This document shows positions 10,412-22,967 of a stretch of DNA of 64,000 nt, in pieces. Origin of the DNA: Comamonadaceae bacterium (lineage in GTDB: Bacteria > Pseudomonadota > Gammaproteobacteria > Burkholderiales > Burkholderiaceae_C); contig CANFJF010000005.1 of NCBI GenBank assembly GCA_947447355.1, forward strand, positions 33,839 through 97,838, read 5' to 3'. Position 1 is the stretch's first letter; each line of letters starts with the position of its first letter. The notes under the pieces were generated by a model. It did not search any database, was not told where the DNA came from, and saw only the letters and a list, made by a program, of their open reading frames with translations. The translations under genes were made by a program, and so were the position numbers.

Positions 10412-10933
10412 ATGAAATTCAACGCTTCGATGGTGCAGACCCGCTGCCCGACCCCTTTGGGAAACATCACGCTGGTGGCCAGCGCCAGCGGGCTGGCCGG
10501 TGCATGGTTTGACAACCAGCGCCATCTGCCGGCGGCCTTGGCAGCCCCGCTTGCCGGCCAAAACGTCCTCTGGCCAGAACAAACCACCAACCCCATCTTG
10601 AAAGAAGCCGTCAAGCAGTTGGCAACCTACTTTGCCGGGCAATCAAGTGACTTTGACCTGCCGCTGGACTTGAGCGCTGGCAGCCCCTTTCAGCAAGCCG
10701 TTTGGCAAGCGCTGCGGGCCGTTCCGCGCGGCACCACCACCAGCTACGGCGCCTTGAGTCACCGCATCGGGCGGGCCAGCGCCGTGCGCGCTGTGGGCGG
10801 TGCCATCGGTCGCAACCCGCTCAGCATCGTCGTGCCCTGCCACCGCGTCATCGGCAGCAGCGGTTCGCTCACCGGCTATGCCGGTGGCTTGGACCGCAAG
10901 ATCGCTTTGCTGCAACTAGAAGGCGCACTTTGA
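10412..10933 (+). CDS. ogt: Methylated-DNA--[protein]-cysteine S-methyltransferase
   Basis: GGAIGRNPLSIVVPCHRVIGSSGSLTGYAGGL active site PCHRV. Confidence 0.93.
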   Translation: MKFNASMVQTRCPTPLGNITLVASASGLAGAWFDNQRHLPAALAAPLAGQNVLWPEQTTNPILKEAVKQLATYFAGQSSDFDLPLDLSAGSPFQQAVWQALRAVPRGTTTSYGALSHRIGRASAVRAVGGAIGRNPLSIVVPCHRVIGSSGSLTGYAGGLDRKIALLQLEGAL

Positions 10934-11841
10934 ACTCGTCAGCACCTGGCAAACCTTGGTTGCCTGACCTCATCCTCTTGGGTGCGGTCTGGGGAGGATC
11001 ATTTTTACTCATGCGCATCAGCGTCGTCGAGTTTGGACCCTTTGCCACTGCGGGCGTACGGGTCGCCATTGCAGCGTTATTTTTACTGCCCATCTTGTTC
11101 TTCAAAGGTCTAGGCGCTGAATTGCAGCGGCACTGGAAACGTGTCTTTTTTGTGGGCCTGCTGAACTCCGGCATTCCCTTCACTTGTTATGCCTTTGCCC
11201 AGCTGTCGATCACCACGGGCTTGTCTTCGTTACTCAATGCCACGGTGCCGCTCTTCGGCGCCATGGTGGCCTGGATATGGCTACACGACAAGCCAACGCG
11301 CTCGCGCATACTGGGCCTGTTGATCGGCTTTGCAGGCGTGGCCATGCTGGCATGGGATCCCGCCGGCTTCCATCCTGGCGCCTCTGGCATCGCGCCGGTT
11401 TGGGCGATGCTGGCTTGCCTGCTCGGTTGTATTTGTTACGCGGTATCCGCCAGCTACACACAACGATTTTTGTCAGAGGTACCACCGCTGGTGATCGCCA
11501 CCGGAAGCCAAATTGGTGCGACGCTAGGCTTGGCCTTGCCGGCGCTCTGGTTTCGCCCAACGCAGATGCCAGGCCAGAGCGCTTGGCTGGCGCTGCTGGT
11601 GGTCGGCGTTGTCTCAACAGGCGTCGCTTACATTCTGTTTTTCCGCCTGATCGCCAATGGCGGTCCTGCGCGGGCGCTGTCAGCCACTTACGTGGTGCCG
11701 GTATTTGCTGTCTTGTATGGCCTCATCTTTCTGGGTGAACAGGTCACCGCATGGATGCTGATTTGTGGCGCCGTGATCGTAGCGGGCACGGCGCTGTCCA
11801 CCGGTCTGATCCAACTCAGGCGGCAACGTTCTTTGCACTGA
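10930..11841 (+). CDS. DMT superfamily EamA transporter
   Basis: Multi-[34 protein letters not shown], EamA repeats; probable TTG start at 10930 overlapping the ogt stop. Confidence 0.85.
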   Translation: MNSSAPGKPWLPDLILLGAVWGGSFLLMRISVVEFGPFATAGVRVAIAALFLLPILFFKGLGAELQRHWKRVFFVGLLNSGIPFTCYAFAQLSITTGLSSLLNATVPLFGAMVAWIWLHDKPTRSRILGLLIGFAGVAMLAWDPAGFHPGASGIAPVWAMLACLLGCICYAVSASYTQRFLSEVPPLVIATGSQIGATLGLALPALWFRPTQMPGQSAWLALLVVGVVSTGVAYILFFRLIANGGPARALSATYVVPVFAVLYGLIFLGEQVTAWMLICGAVIVAGTALSTGLIQLRRQRSLH

Positions 11842-14800
11842 GAAGTCGTCCTTCCACGGAGGCTTCAAGTCCTCTTGGAAGTTCACTCTGCGCATCTGCC
11901 CGAACGAGCTCTTGCTGCAAACCATGAACCAGTACCGATAGACCCGGCTCCAACAGCATCGACACATGCGTACCGGGAATCTCGACCACGCGAATGTTGC
12001 CACGCAGATGCGCTTGCCAACCCAGCTTTGGCCCCGCATTCAAATAAGGTGTGTAGCCATGTTGCGCGCGCAACAAGACCACCGGGCCGTCATACACCGG
12101 TGTTTGATAACCCGCCTGCACGGTGATAAAGTGACCAAAAATATACACCGATGCCAACTCTGGCGGCAACACATTGCCCGTCGACAAGAGTTGCATCGCC
12201 AGCGTATGGCTGACTTTCTCCCGCTGGGCATTGCGTCGACGCTCTGGGTATTCCATCGCAAATTTAAGCGACCAGTGCCGCATCAACCAGATTTTCTTCA
12301 AGGGCCCCACTTTCGCCCGCGCGGCCAATGGCGACAGCGTGTCAATCATCGCCAGCATGGCCACTTCGGCACCAGTCCGCTTGAGTTGCTGAGCCATTTC
12401 AATCGCAATCACGCCACCGCCGGAATAGCCCGCTAAGCGGTAAGGCCCGACCGGGTCCACAGTCCGTATCGCCGCCACATATTGCTCGGCCATGGCCTCT
12501 ATAGAGGGTAGCAAGGGCAAGCGACCATCAACGCCCTGGGCCTGTAAGCCATAAAAGGGCTGGTCCGCTCCCAAGCGGTCAGAAATAGCCTTGAAGTTCA
12601 GCACATTACCAGCCGCACCATGAATGCAAAAAAGCGGTTTCACGCCCGCCCGCCCACGGCTGATTTCAACCAAGGGGGACCAGCTCTCCTCAGGCCATGC
12701 ATTGAGTTCCTCTACAGCACCATTTTTAATCGTCGTAGCAGAGATAACCGGGCTCCCATCACGACTTGCCGACGTCTCTTTGGGCGCTGAGGCTTTAGCT
12801 TTGGCCGCGGCTCGACTGCGCTCCTGCTCAACCAATGCAGACAGTGCACCCAAGGTTGGCGCTTTGAAAAGTGTCGCCAGTGGCAAGTCGACGGCAAACT
12901 CCTTGCGAATACGCGCGAACAAACGTACCGCAGCCAAAGAGTGGCCACCGAGGGCAAAAAAATCATCTTGCCGCTCAATCTCTTGTGTCCCCAAGAGTTC
13001 TCGCCAGACTAGCGCTATAGCGCGTTCCACCGGACTCAAACTGCCATCACTGGCCGCAGGCGTCGCCAGTGCGGCACTCGCGATCATGGGCGGCACGACA
13101 GGCTTCAAGGCCAGCTGCAACGCTGGCAGCGCCATCGAAGAGACCGTGAGATCACGCGCATCCGTTGCAAAAATGCGTTCAAACAGAGCCGGCGCATCGT
13201 CACCCCGAATGCCGCAAGCCAACATAGAGGCCACCAGCGTTGGCGCTTTGACCGCAGGTGCAGGACTTGATTGCGTCATCGCTTCAGCAGAGACACCGCG
13301 CAAACAAAAACCTTCCAAGGTGGCCAATGGTGATCCGTCACTTGCGTGCAAACTCACGTCGAAAGTGAGCATGCGGTCTTGCAAGGGTCCGCTCAGTTCA
13401 ACCCGGCTCACGAATTGGCTTTGGAGCGCACCCACCAGCCGTATGCGTTCGATCGACAGGGGAACGAACAGCAGGGCTTGCCGCGTCTGTGTGCCCAGCA
13501 AATGCAGGCCAAAGGTGGCCGCCATGTCGAGCATGGCCGGATGGCAGGCGTAGGCGGAGTGATCGGATGCGAAGCGTTCGGGGAGCTCCATCTCGGCAGT
13601 GCCACCCTGCCCGTTCAGTTGCATTCGCGCAATGTTCTGCCAGCGCGGGCCAAAGGCGATGGCACCAGCCTGAGGCATACAACCTTCGACCCAAGTACCC
13701 GGCCGCGAGTCGACAGCAGGCAACGGTGAGGCAACCGGCAGCGTATCGTGAAACAAATGGATGCCAGCGCGCGCGTGCTCTTGCCAAGGCGCATCTGGCT
13801 GCGCGCGGCTGGAGACCCGAAAGTCCCAAGTCGCGTCGTCCGTCGACGGGTCGTTCTTCAGCAACTCGATGCTGACTTCGCGAGGTGCGTTGCTGTCGAA
13901 CACCATGGCTTCACCAAACGACAAGGCATGCAACTCAATCCCGCTACCGGGATGCAACTGCTGCATAGCGGCACGGGCGATTTCGATGTACGCGGTGCCC
14001 ACCAACACCGGTCGGCCGGCCACCTTGTGCTCGTCCAGCACCCACAACTTGGCCGGCGTGTAAACGGCTTCGAAGCGAACGCCTTCAGCGCTGTCATGGC
14101 GAACACCGAGCAGCGGATGCACGCTGACTGTGCGGTTGCTGGCATGAGACGACAACCGCCTGCCTTGACCACCATAAGCCCGTTGCGCCATGCCACGGTC
14201 GCCCCAGATACCCCAGTGAATGCACAAGCCGTCCGGACGCGAAGCGGCCAGAGAATCCACAAAGGCATTCGCCGCCACATAGTCGACTTGTCCGGCGCCG
14301 CCCAGGAACACACTGGTCGATGAAAACACCGCCAAAAAATCCAGCGAACCGGGAGGTAACAGCGCATGCAGCACCTGCGCACCTGCAGCTTTGGCCCCGA
14401 GCACACGCCGAATACTCTCTGCACTTTTACCGTGAATAGCGCCGTCCTCCAACACACCAGCCGCATGAAAAACACCATGCAATGCACCAAAGTGAACGCG
14501 ACATTCGGCCACGACACGGGCCATGGCGACAGGGTCCTGCACATCGGCACGCAGCGTGAGGACTTCAGCCCCGGCCGCCTCTAAGGCGAGCAAGCGTTCC
14601 AGCAAGTAGGCCTCCTGGGTATCTCCTGAGCTGTCGTCTCTGGCCGCTTTGTGGGGCCATTCAGCACGCGCAGGCAAAGCGCGCCGACTCACCAATACCA
14701 GCCTCGCCTGTTGGGTCCGCGCCAAATACTCGGCCAACTCCAGCGCAATCGCACCGAGCCCCCCGGTGATGAGGTAAACGCCCTTTTGACGCAATGGGGC

Positions 14801-17800
14801 ACGCAGCCCATGGCTCGACACCGACGCTGCCGAGGGCGTCGCCTTGACCAGTTGCATAACGCGCCGTTGCTGGCCGCGGTAGACCACCAGATCAGCCTCG
14901 TCTGCAGACATGCATTCGGTCACGATCAGACGCGGCAGGGCTTTGGAACTGAGGTGCGGCGGCAAGCAATCCATGAGTCGGGTGCGGACATTCGGCAATT
15001 CATGCGGAATGACGCGGCACGGCCCCAAGGCCAGCGCATGGCCTGGATTGATCGCCGTCTCGCCTGGCAAGGCCTGGCTGCCGGCGGTGAGCACCGTCAA
15101 GCGCATGGGCTGCTGCCAATCCAAGGTTTGTATCGCCTTGGCAATGAGCAACAAACTGTCAAAGCTCAGCGCCTGACCGGGCACACATTCGTTGGCATCC
15201 ACAGCCCCCGTCACCGTCGTATCGGCATCCAGCGCCCACAGGTGAAGCAGGTAGTCAGGCAAGGCATGGCTTTGCTCCAAGCTGCGAAAAAGTTGCTCGT
15301 AGTGCGAAGCCTCAGCGGCGTCCACAGTGAAACTGCCATCGATCAAACTGGCGAAGCCGCTCGCCTGCCGCACCAAGGTGACACGATCGCCTTGGTTCAG
15401 GACGCGCAAGATCACGTCAGCGGTGAGTTTCGATTCGCCACCAAACACAAGCCAATGGCGGCCCGGCTGCGCGGCTTCAGCGCGCGGCGCAGACAGTGTC
15501 CATTCGGGCACTTGCAACCAGTCGGCGTGATCGGGCAAGCGCTGAAAGGCAGGTATTGGGGTTGGGGTTGGTGCCGGGCGCGCAAGGGGTACGGCCTGCA
15601 CCAGCTCCACGGCACCGGCATCCACCCAATGTCGTTGACGCTCAAACGCATAAGTCGGCAAAGAGGTTCTGCGCGCCTTGCCCGTGCTCGTGCATACAGC
15701 AAGCAGGGCCTGCCAGTCGATGGTCACGCCGCGGCTCCACAGCGCGCCGACCGCCGTCAACATCACCGGCAGATCGGCATGGCCGTCACTCGCCTGTTTC
15801 GCTTTCCCGGTTGACGGCCATATCCCTCGCCGAGGATCTTGCGCCTGATGCTGCGCTAAGGCGCACAAGCCCTGACCCGGTCCGGCCTCAAGGAGGACGG
15901 CATCCGGCATGTTCAGCAGCGTGTTGAGCCCCTGCGAAAACCGCACGGTCTGGCGCAAATGTTTCACCCAATACTCCGGGTCGGTTAAGGTCTCTGCAGC
16001 AACCCACGTGCCCGTGAGGTTCGAAATAAAAGGCAGGCTGGGCGGCTGCAAGCGGATGCGTTTCATGCGCTCACGAAATGTGTCAAGAACACTGTCGAGC
16101 AAACGCGAGTGCGCTGCGACATCAATGAGCATGCGGCGCGCCTCCAAACCTTGGGCAAAGAGCTTGTGTTGCAGTGTCTCAATGTCCGACAAACTGCCGG
16201 ATGCAATGCAGCTGTCTGGCGCATTGACAGCCGCCACATCCAGTTCAAGGCCGGCCATCTGCTTGAGCAGTTCAGCCTCCGACAAGTCCACCGACAACAT
16301 GCCGCCCGCCGGCACGGCTTCAAACAGTTGACCGCGCAAAACGACTACCGAGAGTGCGTCTTCCAGTGACATCACGCCGGCCAGACAGGCCGCGGTGTAC
16401 TCGCCAGCGCTATGACCCATGACGGCGGCGGGTATGACCCCCCAGCTTTGCCACAATTTAGCGAGCGCATATTCCAGCGTGAAAAGCGCTGGAATCGCAT
16501 AGCTCGGTCGCTGCAACAAAGTTGTGGTCTGCGGGTCAGTGTCACGCTCAAACATGACGCTTCGCAAGTCCTGTGGCGCATCGGCCGGCAGACGCGCAAA
16601 GCAGGCGTCTATCGCCTCGCGAAAGACCGGCAAAGCCAACAAGTCGCGCCCCGCGCCCGGGTAATGCGCCCCGCCACCGGGGAACATCAACACCACCGGA
16701 GGCGGCGAAACACTGGCTTGCGCGGTGACGGCACGCGGCGCATAGCGCGCCTCCAAGGTGGCTCGAAGACCGCTCAAGTCTTGCGCTACCACCGCCATCC
16801 GGTGGGTGAAGTCGCGCCGGCCAACGCGCAAGGTGTAGGCCGCATCCGCCAGTGAAAATCCGGCTGGAAAAACGTCTGCAGGTTGCGCCAAAAATGTCTG
16901 CCATTTGGCTTTCAGGCGTTGCAAGGCGGCGGGCGTGCGGGCGGACAGCGTGAGCAATTGCCAGGCATCGGCAGAGGCTGTGCTGGGCCGTCTTGCCGTG
17001 GCCGGGGGTTCTTCCAAAATCACATGGGCATTGGTGCCGCCAACACCGAGCGCATTCACCGCCGCGCGGCGCGGCGTGCTGCCCTGCGGCCAAGGCTTGG
17101 CTTTGTCGACAACATAAAACGGTGTTTTCTCAATCTCCAAGCGGCTGTTGGGTGTGTGGAAATTCAGGCTTTCAGGCATCAGTTCGTGACGCAAGGCCAG
17201 CGACACCTTGATCAAACCGGCCACCCCGGCAGCCGTGTCGAGATGACCTATGTGGGTTTTCAAAGAACCTATCCCGCAAGTTCCAGGCAAGCCGCCATAA
17301 GCCTGCGCCAGCGCCGCCAGCTCAATCGGGTCGCCTACGGGCGTCCCCGTGCCATGCGCTTCAACGTACTGAATACTCGACGGTTCCACGCCCGCCATGC
17401 CCAGTGCCTCAACTGCAGCGCGGGCCTGCCCTTCGACGCTGGGCGCCAGATAACCGGCTTTTTGCGAGCCATCGTTGTTAACAGCAGAGCCTCGAATCAC
17501 TGCATAAATTTGATCATGCTGCTGCAGCGCATCTTCCAAGCGCCGCAACACGACAACGCCAACACCGCTGCCAAACACCGTCCCGCTGGCTTGCTCGTCG
17601 AAGGCACGGCAAAGCCCGTCGGGCGAAAGAATTTCACCCTCGGTGTAGTGATAACCATGACGGTGCGGAAGATGGATGCTGACGCCCCCCGCCAGCGCCA
17701 TGTCGCACTCGCCCGAGAGCAAACTCTGCGCCGCCAGATGCACCGCCACCAGCGAGGTCGAGCAGGCGGTCTGCACCGCCATGCTGGGCCCTTTCAAGTC

Positions 17801-18325
17801 CAGCAAATAGGACAAGCGGGTGGTCAAAAAATCTTTGTCGTTGCCGGTATGCCGCAACAAAAACAAGCCCATGGACTTGACCAAGGCCGGATTCGTCAAT
17901 AAATTTTGTGGCAAATACGCCTGCATGCCGCAACCGGCAAAAACGCCGACCGAGCCGTTGAACTGCTCCGGCATGTGGCCGGCGTCCTCAAGTGCCTCCC
18001 ACGCGCACTCCAAAAAGTGCCGATGCTGCGGGTCCATCACGGAAGCATCACGCTGGCTGAAGCCGAAAAACTCACCATCGAACATCTCCATGTCGGGCAA
18101 CACCAAACTGGCCCGCACATAGTTCGGGTCGGCCAGATCGGCTTCAGAGACACCTGCCGCGCGCAGCTGCTCGGCGCTCAACCACTCGGTGGCCGGCTGA
18201 CCGCTTTTGAGCAACGCCCACAGTTCAGCGGCTGAACGGGCAGCGGGGAAATGACCCGCCAGCCCAACGATGGCAATGCAACCGGGCTCAATGAACGCGT
18301 CAGCAGACGGATGTTGTTGTTCCAC
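11816..18325 (-). CDS. Type I polyketide synthase, KS-AT-KR-DH-ACP-TE
   Basis: [53 protein letters not shown] with YAAN; DH-like [36 protein letters not shown] start at 18325 preceded by AGGAG; ORF track extends to 18412. Confidence 0.93.
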   Translation of the reverse strand: MEQQHPSADAFIEPGCIAIVGLAGHFPAARSAAELWALLKSGQPATEWLSAEQLRAAGVSEADLADPNYVRASLVLPDMEMFDGEFFGFSQRDASVMDPQHRHFLECAWEALEDAGHMPEQFNGSVGVFAGCGMQAYLPQNLLTNPALVKSMGLFLLRHTGNDKDFLTTRLSYLLDLKGPSMAVQTACSTSLVAVHLAAQSLLSGECDMALAGGVSIHLPHRHGYHYTEGEILSPDGLCRAFDEQASGTVFGSGVGVVVLRRLEDALQQHDQIYAVIRGSAVNNDGSQKAGYLAPSVEGQARAAVEALGMAGVEPSSIQYVEAHGTGTPVGDPIELAALAQAYGGLPGTCGIGSLKTHIGHLDTAAGVAGLIKVSLALRHELMPESLNFHTPNSRLEIEKTPFYVVDKAKPWPQGSTPRRAAVNALGVGGTNAHVILEEPPATARRPSTASADAWQLLTLSARTPAALQRLKAKWQTFLAQPADVFPAGFSLADAAYTLRVGRRDFTHRMAVVAQDLSGLRATLEARYAPRAVTAQASVSPPPVVLMFPGGGAHYPGAGRDLLALPVFREAIDACFARLPADAPQDLRSVMFERDTDPQTTTLLQRPSYAIPALFTLEYALAKLWQSWGVIPAAVMGHSAGEYTAACLAGVMSLEDALSVVVLRGQLFEAVPAGGMLSVDLSEAELLKQMAGLELDVAAVNAPDSCIASGSLSDIETLQHKLFAQGLEARRMLIDVAAHSRLLDSVLDTFRERMKRIRLQPPSLPFISNLTGTWVAAETLTDPEYWVKHLRQTVRFSQGLNTLLNMPDAVLLEAGPGQGLCALAQHQAQDPRRGIWPSTGKAKQASDGHADLPVMLTAVGALWSRGVTIDWQALLAVCTSTGKARRTSLPTYAFERQRHWVDAGAVELVQAVPLARPAPTPTPIPAFQRLPDHADWLQVPEWTLSAPRAEAAQPGRHWLVFGGESKLTADVILRVLNQGDRVTLVRQASGFASLIDGSFTVDAAEASHYEQLFRSLEQSHALPDYLLHLWALDADTTVTGAVDANECVPGQALSFDSLLLIAKAIQTLDWQQPMRLTVLTAGSQALPGETAINPGHALALGPCRVIPHELPNVRTRLMDCLPPHLSSKALPRLIVTECMSADEADLVVYRGQQRRVMQLVKATPSAASVSSHGLRAPLRQKGVYLITGGLGAIALELAEYLARTQQARLVLVSRRALPARAEWPHKAARDDSSGDTQEAYLLERLLALEAAGAEVLTLRADVQDPVAMARVVAECRVHFGALHGVFHAAGVLEDGAIHGKSAESIRRVLGAKAAGAQVLHALLPPGSLDFLAVFSSTSVFLGGAGQVDYVAANAFVDSLAASRPDGLCIHWGIWGDRGMAQRAYGGQGRRLSSHASNRTVSVHPLLGVRHDSAEGVRFEAVYTPAKLWVLDEHKVAGRPVLVGTAYIEIARAAMQQLHPGSGIELHALSFGEAMVFDSNAPREVSIELLKNDPSTDDATWDFRVSSRAQPDAPWQEHARAGIHLFHDTLPVASPLPAVDSRPGTWVEGCMPQAGAIAFGPRWQNIARMQLNGQGGTAEMELPERFASDHSAYACHPAMLDMAATFGLHLLGTQTRQALLFVPLSIERIRLVGALQSQFVSRVELSGPLQDRMLTFDVSLHASDGSPLATLEGFCLRGVSAEAMTQSSPAPAVKAPTLVASMLACGIRGDDAPALFERIFATDARDLTVSSMALPALQLALKPVVPPMIASAALATPAASDGSLSPVERAIALVWRELLGTQEIERQDDFFALGGHSLAAVRLFARIRKEFAVDLPLATLFKAPTLGALSALVEQERSRAAAKAKASAPKETSASRDGSPVISATTIKNGAVEELNAWPEESWSPLVEISRGRAGVKPLFCIHGAAGNVLNFKAISDRLGADQPFYGLQAQGVDGRLPLLPSIEAMAEQYVAAIRTVDPVGPYRLAGYSGGGVIAIEMAQQLKRTGAEVAMLAMIDTLSPLAARAKVGPLKKIWLMRHWSLKFAMEYPERRRNAQREKVSHTLAMQLLSTGNVLPPELASVYIFGHFITVQAGYQTPVYDGPVVLLRAQHGYTPYLNAGPKLGWQAHLRGNIRVVEIPGTHVSMLLEPGLSVLVHGLQQELVRADAQSELPRGLEASVEGRLLSAKNVAA

Positions 18326-18335
18326 AAAGACGCTC

Positions 18336-21300
18336 CTATTCAGCCGATGGGGTTTGCGAATAACTGACGGGTGTGCGCTGGTTTCGGCGCATCCGTGCGC
18401 GGCTAAGGCCATCGCTCACGGAGGTGCTGGCGACCGGACCGGACAGGTGCTGAGCCAAGCCGCGGATGGTTGGAAAGCGGAACATGTCCGTGATGGAAAC
18501 TTCCTGTCCAGAGACTTCGCGCAGGCGGCGCTGCACCTGCACCACCAACAAAGAGTGGCCGCCCAAGTCAAAGAAGTTGTCGGTGACACTGACCTCGCTC
18601 AAGCCCAAGACATCACGCCACAGCGCTGCAATTGATTTTTCAAAGTCATTCTCTGGGGAAACGGCTGTCGGCACGACGATGGCGGCGCGCGGGTCTGGCA
18701 GCGCCAAACGATCGACCTTGCCATTGGGCGTGAGCGGGAAAGCCAACACCACCACCAGACTCGCTGGCACCATGATCTCCGGCAACTCAACAGCCAGCGC
18801 TTGCCGCAACTCTTCGGACTTGAGCGTGACGCCAGTTTTGGGTGTGACATAGCCGACCAGCCGATGGCCACCGGCAGGGTCGTCACGAGCCATCACCACG
18901 GCCTGCATCACGCCGGGCTGGCGCAGCAGCAAGCTCTCGATTTCACCCAGCTCAATGCGGTGGCCGCGAATCTTGACTTGATGATCTGTGCGCCCCAAAA
19001 ATTCAATCTCACCGCTGGGATGACGCCGCACCAGATCGCCGGTTCGGTACAACCGTCCGCCAAGTGCAGCATCAGACATAAAGCGTTCGGCGGTCAGTTC
19101 TGGCCGACCGAGGTAACCCAAGGTCACGCCGTCACCGCCAATCAGCAATTCGCCCGGCACGAGCGCTGGACAATCCAATCCAGCCGCGTTGCGGATTTGG
19201 AGCTGCGTGTTGGCAATGGCTTGCCCTAGCGGCACGAATGCCCCTTGCGACGTCAAATCGCATGCCGTCACATCGCAAACGGTCGACCAGACCGTGGTTT
19301 CCGTCGGACCGTACATGTTCAGCACCTTGCCAGGCACCAGCGCGGTCAGTTGTCGCGCCAACTCCAGCGGGAGTGCTTCACCGCCCACCAACAAAACGGA
19401 CAGTCGCGACAGCGCCTCGCGACCTGGCACGTCAGCCACCAACATGGAAGCCATGGACGGCGTGCACTGTAAATGCGTCGCCTTGTTCTGCGTGATGTCG
19501 TCGGCCACCGACACACGGTGTCCGGTTGTCCGCGATTTCTGCGAAGCGTCCATCAGGTTTTTCAAGTCGCGCAGATGCGCCAGCACGGCATCCGCTTCGA
19601 TGCCGAAATCAATCAAGCAACCAATTTCGTCCACGCCGGCATCGCGCAACAGGTCGACCATTGCCAAGCAACGCTGCGGCGAACCAAACAAAGCGCTGGT
19701 GTTGTAGTAGCGTGCAAAGGCGTGCTCCAGCAAAGCGTCCATGTCGGCTTCCGAGAGCGGCTCCGACTCCATGATTTCAAGCGGTGTTTTGCCGTTGCCT
19801 GAACTGCGCTGAACGAAGGTCGGGAAGGTCCATGCTGCCTGCCTTACCAAGTCCATCGCGCTGCGCAAATACGCCTTCATGGGTTCGCGCACAGTCTCCC
19901 GTACCACGACTTCGTCGTCGCCCACAAAGGTGTGCAGCATCATCGTCACATGGCCTGAGCCGGCATGACCGGCCTTGCGCCAAGCCGCACGGTAAAGACG
20001 GATCTTGACGGCGACATCGGTCAGGTTTTGGCCAAGCAAATGTGTCAGCAGTCGGCAACCCAACGCCCCCGCCTGCTCAAAGGTTTCCGGGTTGCCCGCC
20101 GCCGTGACCCAGACCGGAATCTCCGCCTGAATAGGGCTTGGCCGGGTCTTGATATCGACGCTACCGCCGAGCGGACTGTCAAACGCCACGCTTTCGCCGC
20201 GCCAGAGTCGGCGCACCACCTCAATGCGGTCGAACATCTCATCCTTGCGCGTGGCAAAAACGTCTGGTGCCATGACAAAGTCGTTGGGCTGCCAACCCGC
20301 GGCAAAAGAAATTCCCACGCGACCCCGTGAAATGTTGTCAACCACCGCCCAATCTTCAGCGGCTCGGATTGGATGGTGCAACGGCAGCACACAGCTGCCG
20401 GCACGTATCTGCACCCGCGTGGTGATGGCGGCCAAGGCCGCGCTGGTCATGGCAGGGTTAGGGTACATACCGCCAAACGCGTGGAAGTGACGCTCGGGGG
20501 TCCAGACGGCGGAAAAGCCTTCGCGATCAGCAAAGCGCGCACCTTCGAAAAGAAGTTCATAAGGCCGATGCGCGTCTGCCGGGTTGTCGTTACCAAAGTA
20601 AAAAAGGCTGAACTCAGGGCCGTTGCTGCTCACGGGCGGCTTGCTTGAATGCAGCACCACCGTGATGCCTCGGCTCAAGGTCCAGCACAACTCCAGCACC
20701 GAAATATCAAATGACAAACTGGTCACCGCCAGCCAGCGCGCACCCGCTGCATGCGGCACACGTAGGCTCATGCCAGCGAAGAAATTCAACACATTGCGGT
20801 GCGTCACCACCACGCCTTTGGGCTTGCCGGTCGAACCCGAGGTGTAGATGACATAGGCCGCACGCGCAGCGCTGCTCTGGCCCACTGCGCTGCTGCGCAG
20901 CATGGCCTCAGCGGTTAATGCCATGGGCGCATCGAGCAACAGGGTCTTGTGCTGCGGCAGTGCCAGTGTTTTGGCCAGTGGCGCGGTGGTCAACACCAGC
21001 CGCGTGGCCGAATCGTCAACCATGAAGCTCAGGCGGTGCACGGGATAAGCCGGGTCCAGCGGCAGATATGCCGCGCCCGCCTTCCAGATGGCCAACAGAC
21101 CGATGATCAATTCAGGGCTGCGCTCCAGACACAGACCGACCACATCGCCCGGCTGCACGCCGCGCTGTTGCAGCTGCCCAGACAGCACGCTTGACTGCTG
21201 CTCAAGCTCTTGGTAGCTGAGCGTTCGACCGTAGAAAGTGACGGCCACTTGTGACGGGTTGCGAACTGCCTGCGCCGAGATCACCTCATGCGCGCACAAG

Positions 21301-22949
21301 CTCGTTTCATAGGGCGTTGCACTGGCGCTCAACGCGCGCAGAAGCTCGGCTTCAGCTTCAGGGAGCAGTGAAATTTCAGCAACTTTCACGACATCACTCG
21401 CCGCTTCAAAAGCAGTCAGATAAGCGGCCAAATGGGTCGCCATGAGCGCCGCCGTCTCAGCGGAATACACAGCACTGTCAGCCACCAGAACCAGCTCCCG
21501 GCAGGAGGCGTCAACTGTCAACAAGAGCGCAGGCGTGTCACGGGCATCCAGTTTCGGAATGCCACTGAGGCACACACCCAAGACCATGGTTGGCGACAGT
21601 CCAGCCGGCTTGTCGGCCAAGCGCGTCGGCAAGTCACACGGGCAGGGTCCGGCCTGGTGGATTTGACTGATGTGCGTTTCAGTGTGCGCCACGGCTTCAG
21701 CAATGCTGCCCGCCAGATCGACCTGCAACGTCAGCGGCACCCAAGACGACAGCCATGGCTCAAGCCCCTCTGCTTGTTGGGTCAGCACGGCATCGCCATA
21801 AAAAATCGACAGACGCGACTGTCCGGTGAGCGCTGCCAGCCACGCCGACAAACCAGCCACACTGCGCGGTCCTTGCGACGCCACCTGTAGAGGAAAAATA
21901 TGGGGTGCTTGCATGGCCTGCGCTGCCTGCAGCATTTTTGGATAGGGCAACTCAACCGGCGCCAGATGAGCGTAAGAATTGAACCAAAAAGCTTCGCCCC
22001 GACCGACCTTGAGCGTCCGATCAGCCAGCCTGTCCTTCAGCTCATTGCTCAGCGCAGGCAAGACCACGCCTGGCTCAAGACTGTGTGGATCGCAGCCACC
22101 CAAAACCACCACGCCATCAGCGGTGGCAATACAGAGCGTGTCACCCTGCACGTCAAGCACCATGCCCGGCTTCGCCAGGAGATTCGGCACGCTCTCGCTG
22201 ACGCGGGCAGACCGCACCAAAACAACAGATTCACCGGTAAATATTTTTGGTCGTGCTAACGGATTCAGGTAATGGCCAGTCCCGAAATCAAGCGCACGCA
22301 CCAAGGCGGAAATCGACTGTGCGCTACCTGAAAAATCAAGCGTGGCCAAGGCCACGGGTCTTGCTGCACGCCCGAAATATCGCATCGCTTGGCCTTGCGG
22401 CGTGAGCGTCAGCACCCCTTTTTCGATGTCGCCCAACATCGCCTGAAAGCTGGCCAACCCAGCTTCATAACATTTCGCATTCAGGCTCAAGGCGGTTTCT
22501 TCGGGTGACACGCCAAAGGCAACCTGCCGCACGATGCGACCGGCGTCCACGGCGGGTGTCATCTCATGCCACGTGATGCCATGTGTAGACTCACGCGCTA
22601 TCAAGGCCCAAGCCGTGGCGTTCAAACCGGCATAGTCAGGCAGCAAGGCATCATGAAAATTGACAGCCAGTTGCCGCGCTTGTGCAATAACTGCTGACGG
22701 CAGTATCTGCAAATTAGCGACGCTGAAAAGAAAATCAAACTCAAGCCCGCCCAGGTCCATCTCCGTCGGGGCATCCATTCGCATCGCGGGAATGCCCCGA
22801 CGCTCGGCCCAATGCAATATTTGCGGGTTGGCAGACAGCACAGCTTTCACACTGTGGCCGGCGTTTAAATAAACCTCTGCACAACGCACCAGCAAACTGC
22901 CTCCGCCGACAAATACCGCACTGGTTTCAATGTTTCTGATCATGTCCAT
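18336..22949 (-). CDS. NRPS: formyltransferase - condensation-like linker - adenylation domain with inserted FMN-dependent luciferase-like monooxygenase - PCP
   Basis: Fmt-like [12 protein letters not shown]...[10 protein letters not shown]-domain [11 protein letters not shown] / MYGPTETT / YRTGDL; LLM segment [13 protein letters not shown]...[22 protein letters not shown]...; [12 protein letters not shown]. Confidence 0.93.
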   Translation of the reverse strand: MDMIRNIETSAVFVGGGSLLVRCAEVYLNAGHSVKAVLSANPQILHWAERRGIPAMRMDAPTEMDLGGLEFDFLFSVANLQILPSAVIAQARQLAVNFHDALLPDYAGLNATAWALIARESTHGITWHEMTPAVDAGRIVRQVAFGVSPEETALSLNAKCYEAGLASFQAMLGDIEKGVLTLTPQGQAMRYFGRAARPVALATLDFSGSAQSISALVRALDFGTGHYLNPLARPKIFTGESVVLVRSARVSESVPNLLAKPGMVLDVQGDTLCIATADGVVVLGGCDPHSLEPGVVLPALSNELKDRLADRTLKVGRGEAFWFNSYAHLAPVELPYPKMLQAAQAMQAPHIFPLQVASQGPRSVAGLSAWLAALTGQSRLSIFYGDAVLTQQAEGLEPWLSSWVPLTLQVDLAGSIAEAVAHTETHISQIHQAGPCPCDLPTRLADKPAGLSPTMVLGVCLSGIPKLDARDTPALLLTVDASCRELVLVADSAVYSAETAALMATHLAAYLTAFEAASDVVKVAEISLLPEAEAELLRALSASATPYETSLCAHEVISAQAVRNPSQVAVTFYGRTLSYQELEQQSSVLSGQLQQRGVQPGDVVGLCLERSPELIIGLLAIWKAGAAYLPLDPAYPVHRLSFMVDDSATRLVLTTAPLAKTLALPQHKTLLLDAPMALTAEAMLRSSAVGQSSAARAAYVIYTSGSTGKPKGVVVTHRNVLNFFAGMSLRVPHAAGARWLAVTSLSFDISVLELCWTLSRGITVVLHSSKPPVSSNGPEFSLFYFGNDNPADAHRPYELLFEGARFADREGFSAVWTPERHFHAFGGMYPNPAMTSAALAAITTRVQIRAGSCVLPLHHPIRAAEDWAVVDNISRGRVGISFAAGWQPNDFVMAPDVFATRKDEMFDRIEVVRRLWRGESVAFDSPLGGSVDIKTRPSPIQAEIPVWVTAAGNPETFEQAGALGCRLLTHLLGQNLTDVAVKIRLYRAAWRKAGHAGSGHVTMMLHTFVGDDEVVVRETVREPMKAYLRSAMDLVRQAAWTFPTFVQRSSGNGKTPLEIMESEPLSEADMDALLEHAFARYYNTSALFGSPQRCLAMVDLLRDAGVDEIGCLIDFGIEADAVLAHLRDLKNLMDASQKSRTTGHRVSVADDITQNKATHLQCTPSMASMLVADVPGREALSRLSVLLVGGEALPLELARQLTALVPGKVLNMYGPTETTVWSTVCDVTACDLTSQGAFVPLGQAIANTQLQIRNAAGLDCPALVPGELLIGGDGVTLGYLGRPELTAERFMSDAALGGRLYRTGDLVRRHPSGEIEFLGRTDHQVKIRGHRIELGEIESLLLRQPGVMQAVVMARDDPAGGHRLVGYVTPKTGVTLKSEELRQALAVELPEIMVPASLVVVLAFPLTPNGKVDRLALPDPRAAIVVPTAVSPENDFEKSIAALWRDVLGLSEVSVTDNFFDLGGHSLLVVQVQRRLREVSGQEVSITDMFRFPTIRGLAQHLSGPVASTSVSDGLSRARMRRNQRTPVSYSQTPSAE

Positions 22950-22967
22950 GGTCTAAGCCTTCGTTTT

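Noticed and set aside
14651-15814. 387 aa plus-strand ORF and similar long ORFs (16883-17902, 18801-19229, 21432-21890)
   Set aside because: Antisense shadows of the PKS/NRPS coding sequence; Arg/His/Gln-rich low-plausibility proteins.
18336-22949. Possibility that the LLM segment in the A domain is an assembly chimera
   Set aside because: The frame is continuous across both junctions and A-domain motifs resume correctly afterwards; LLM-split A domains with N-terminal FT are a known family type.
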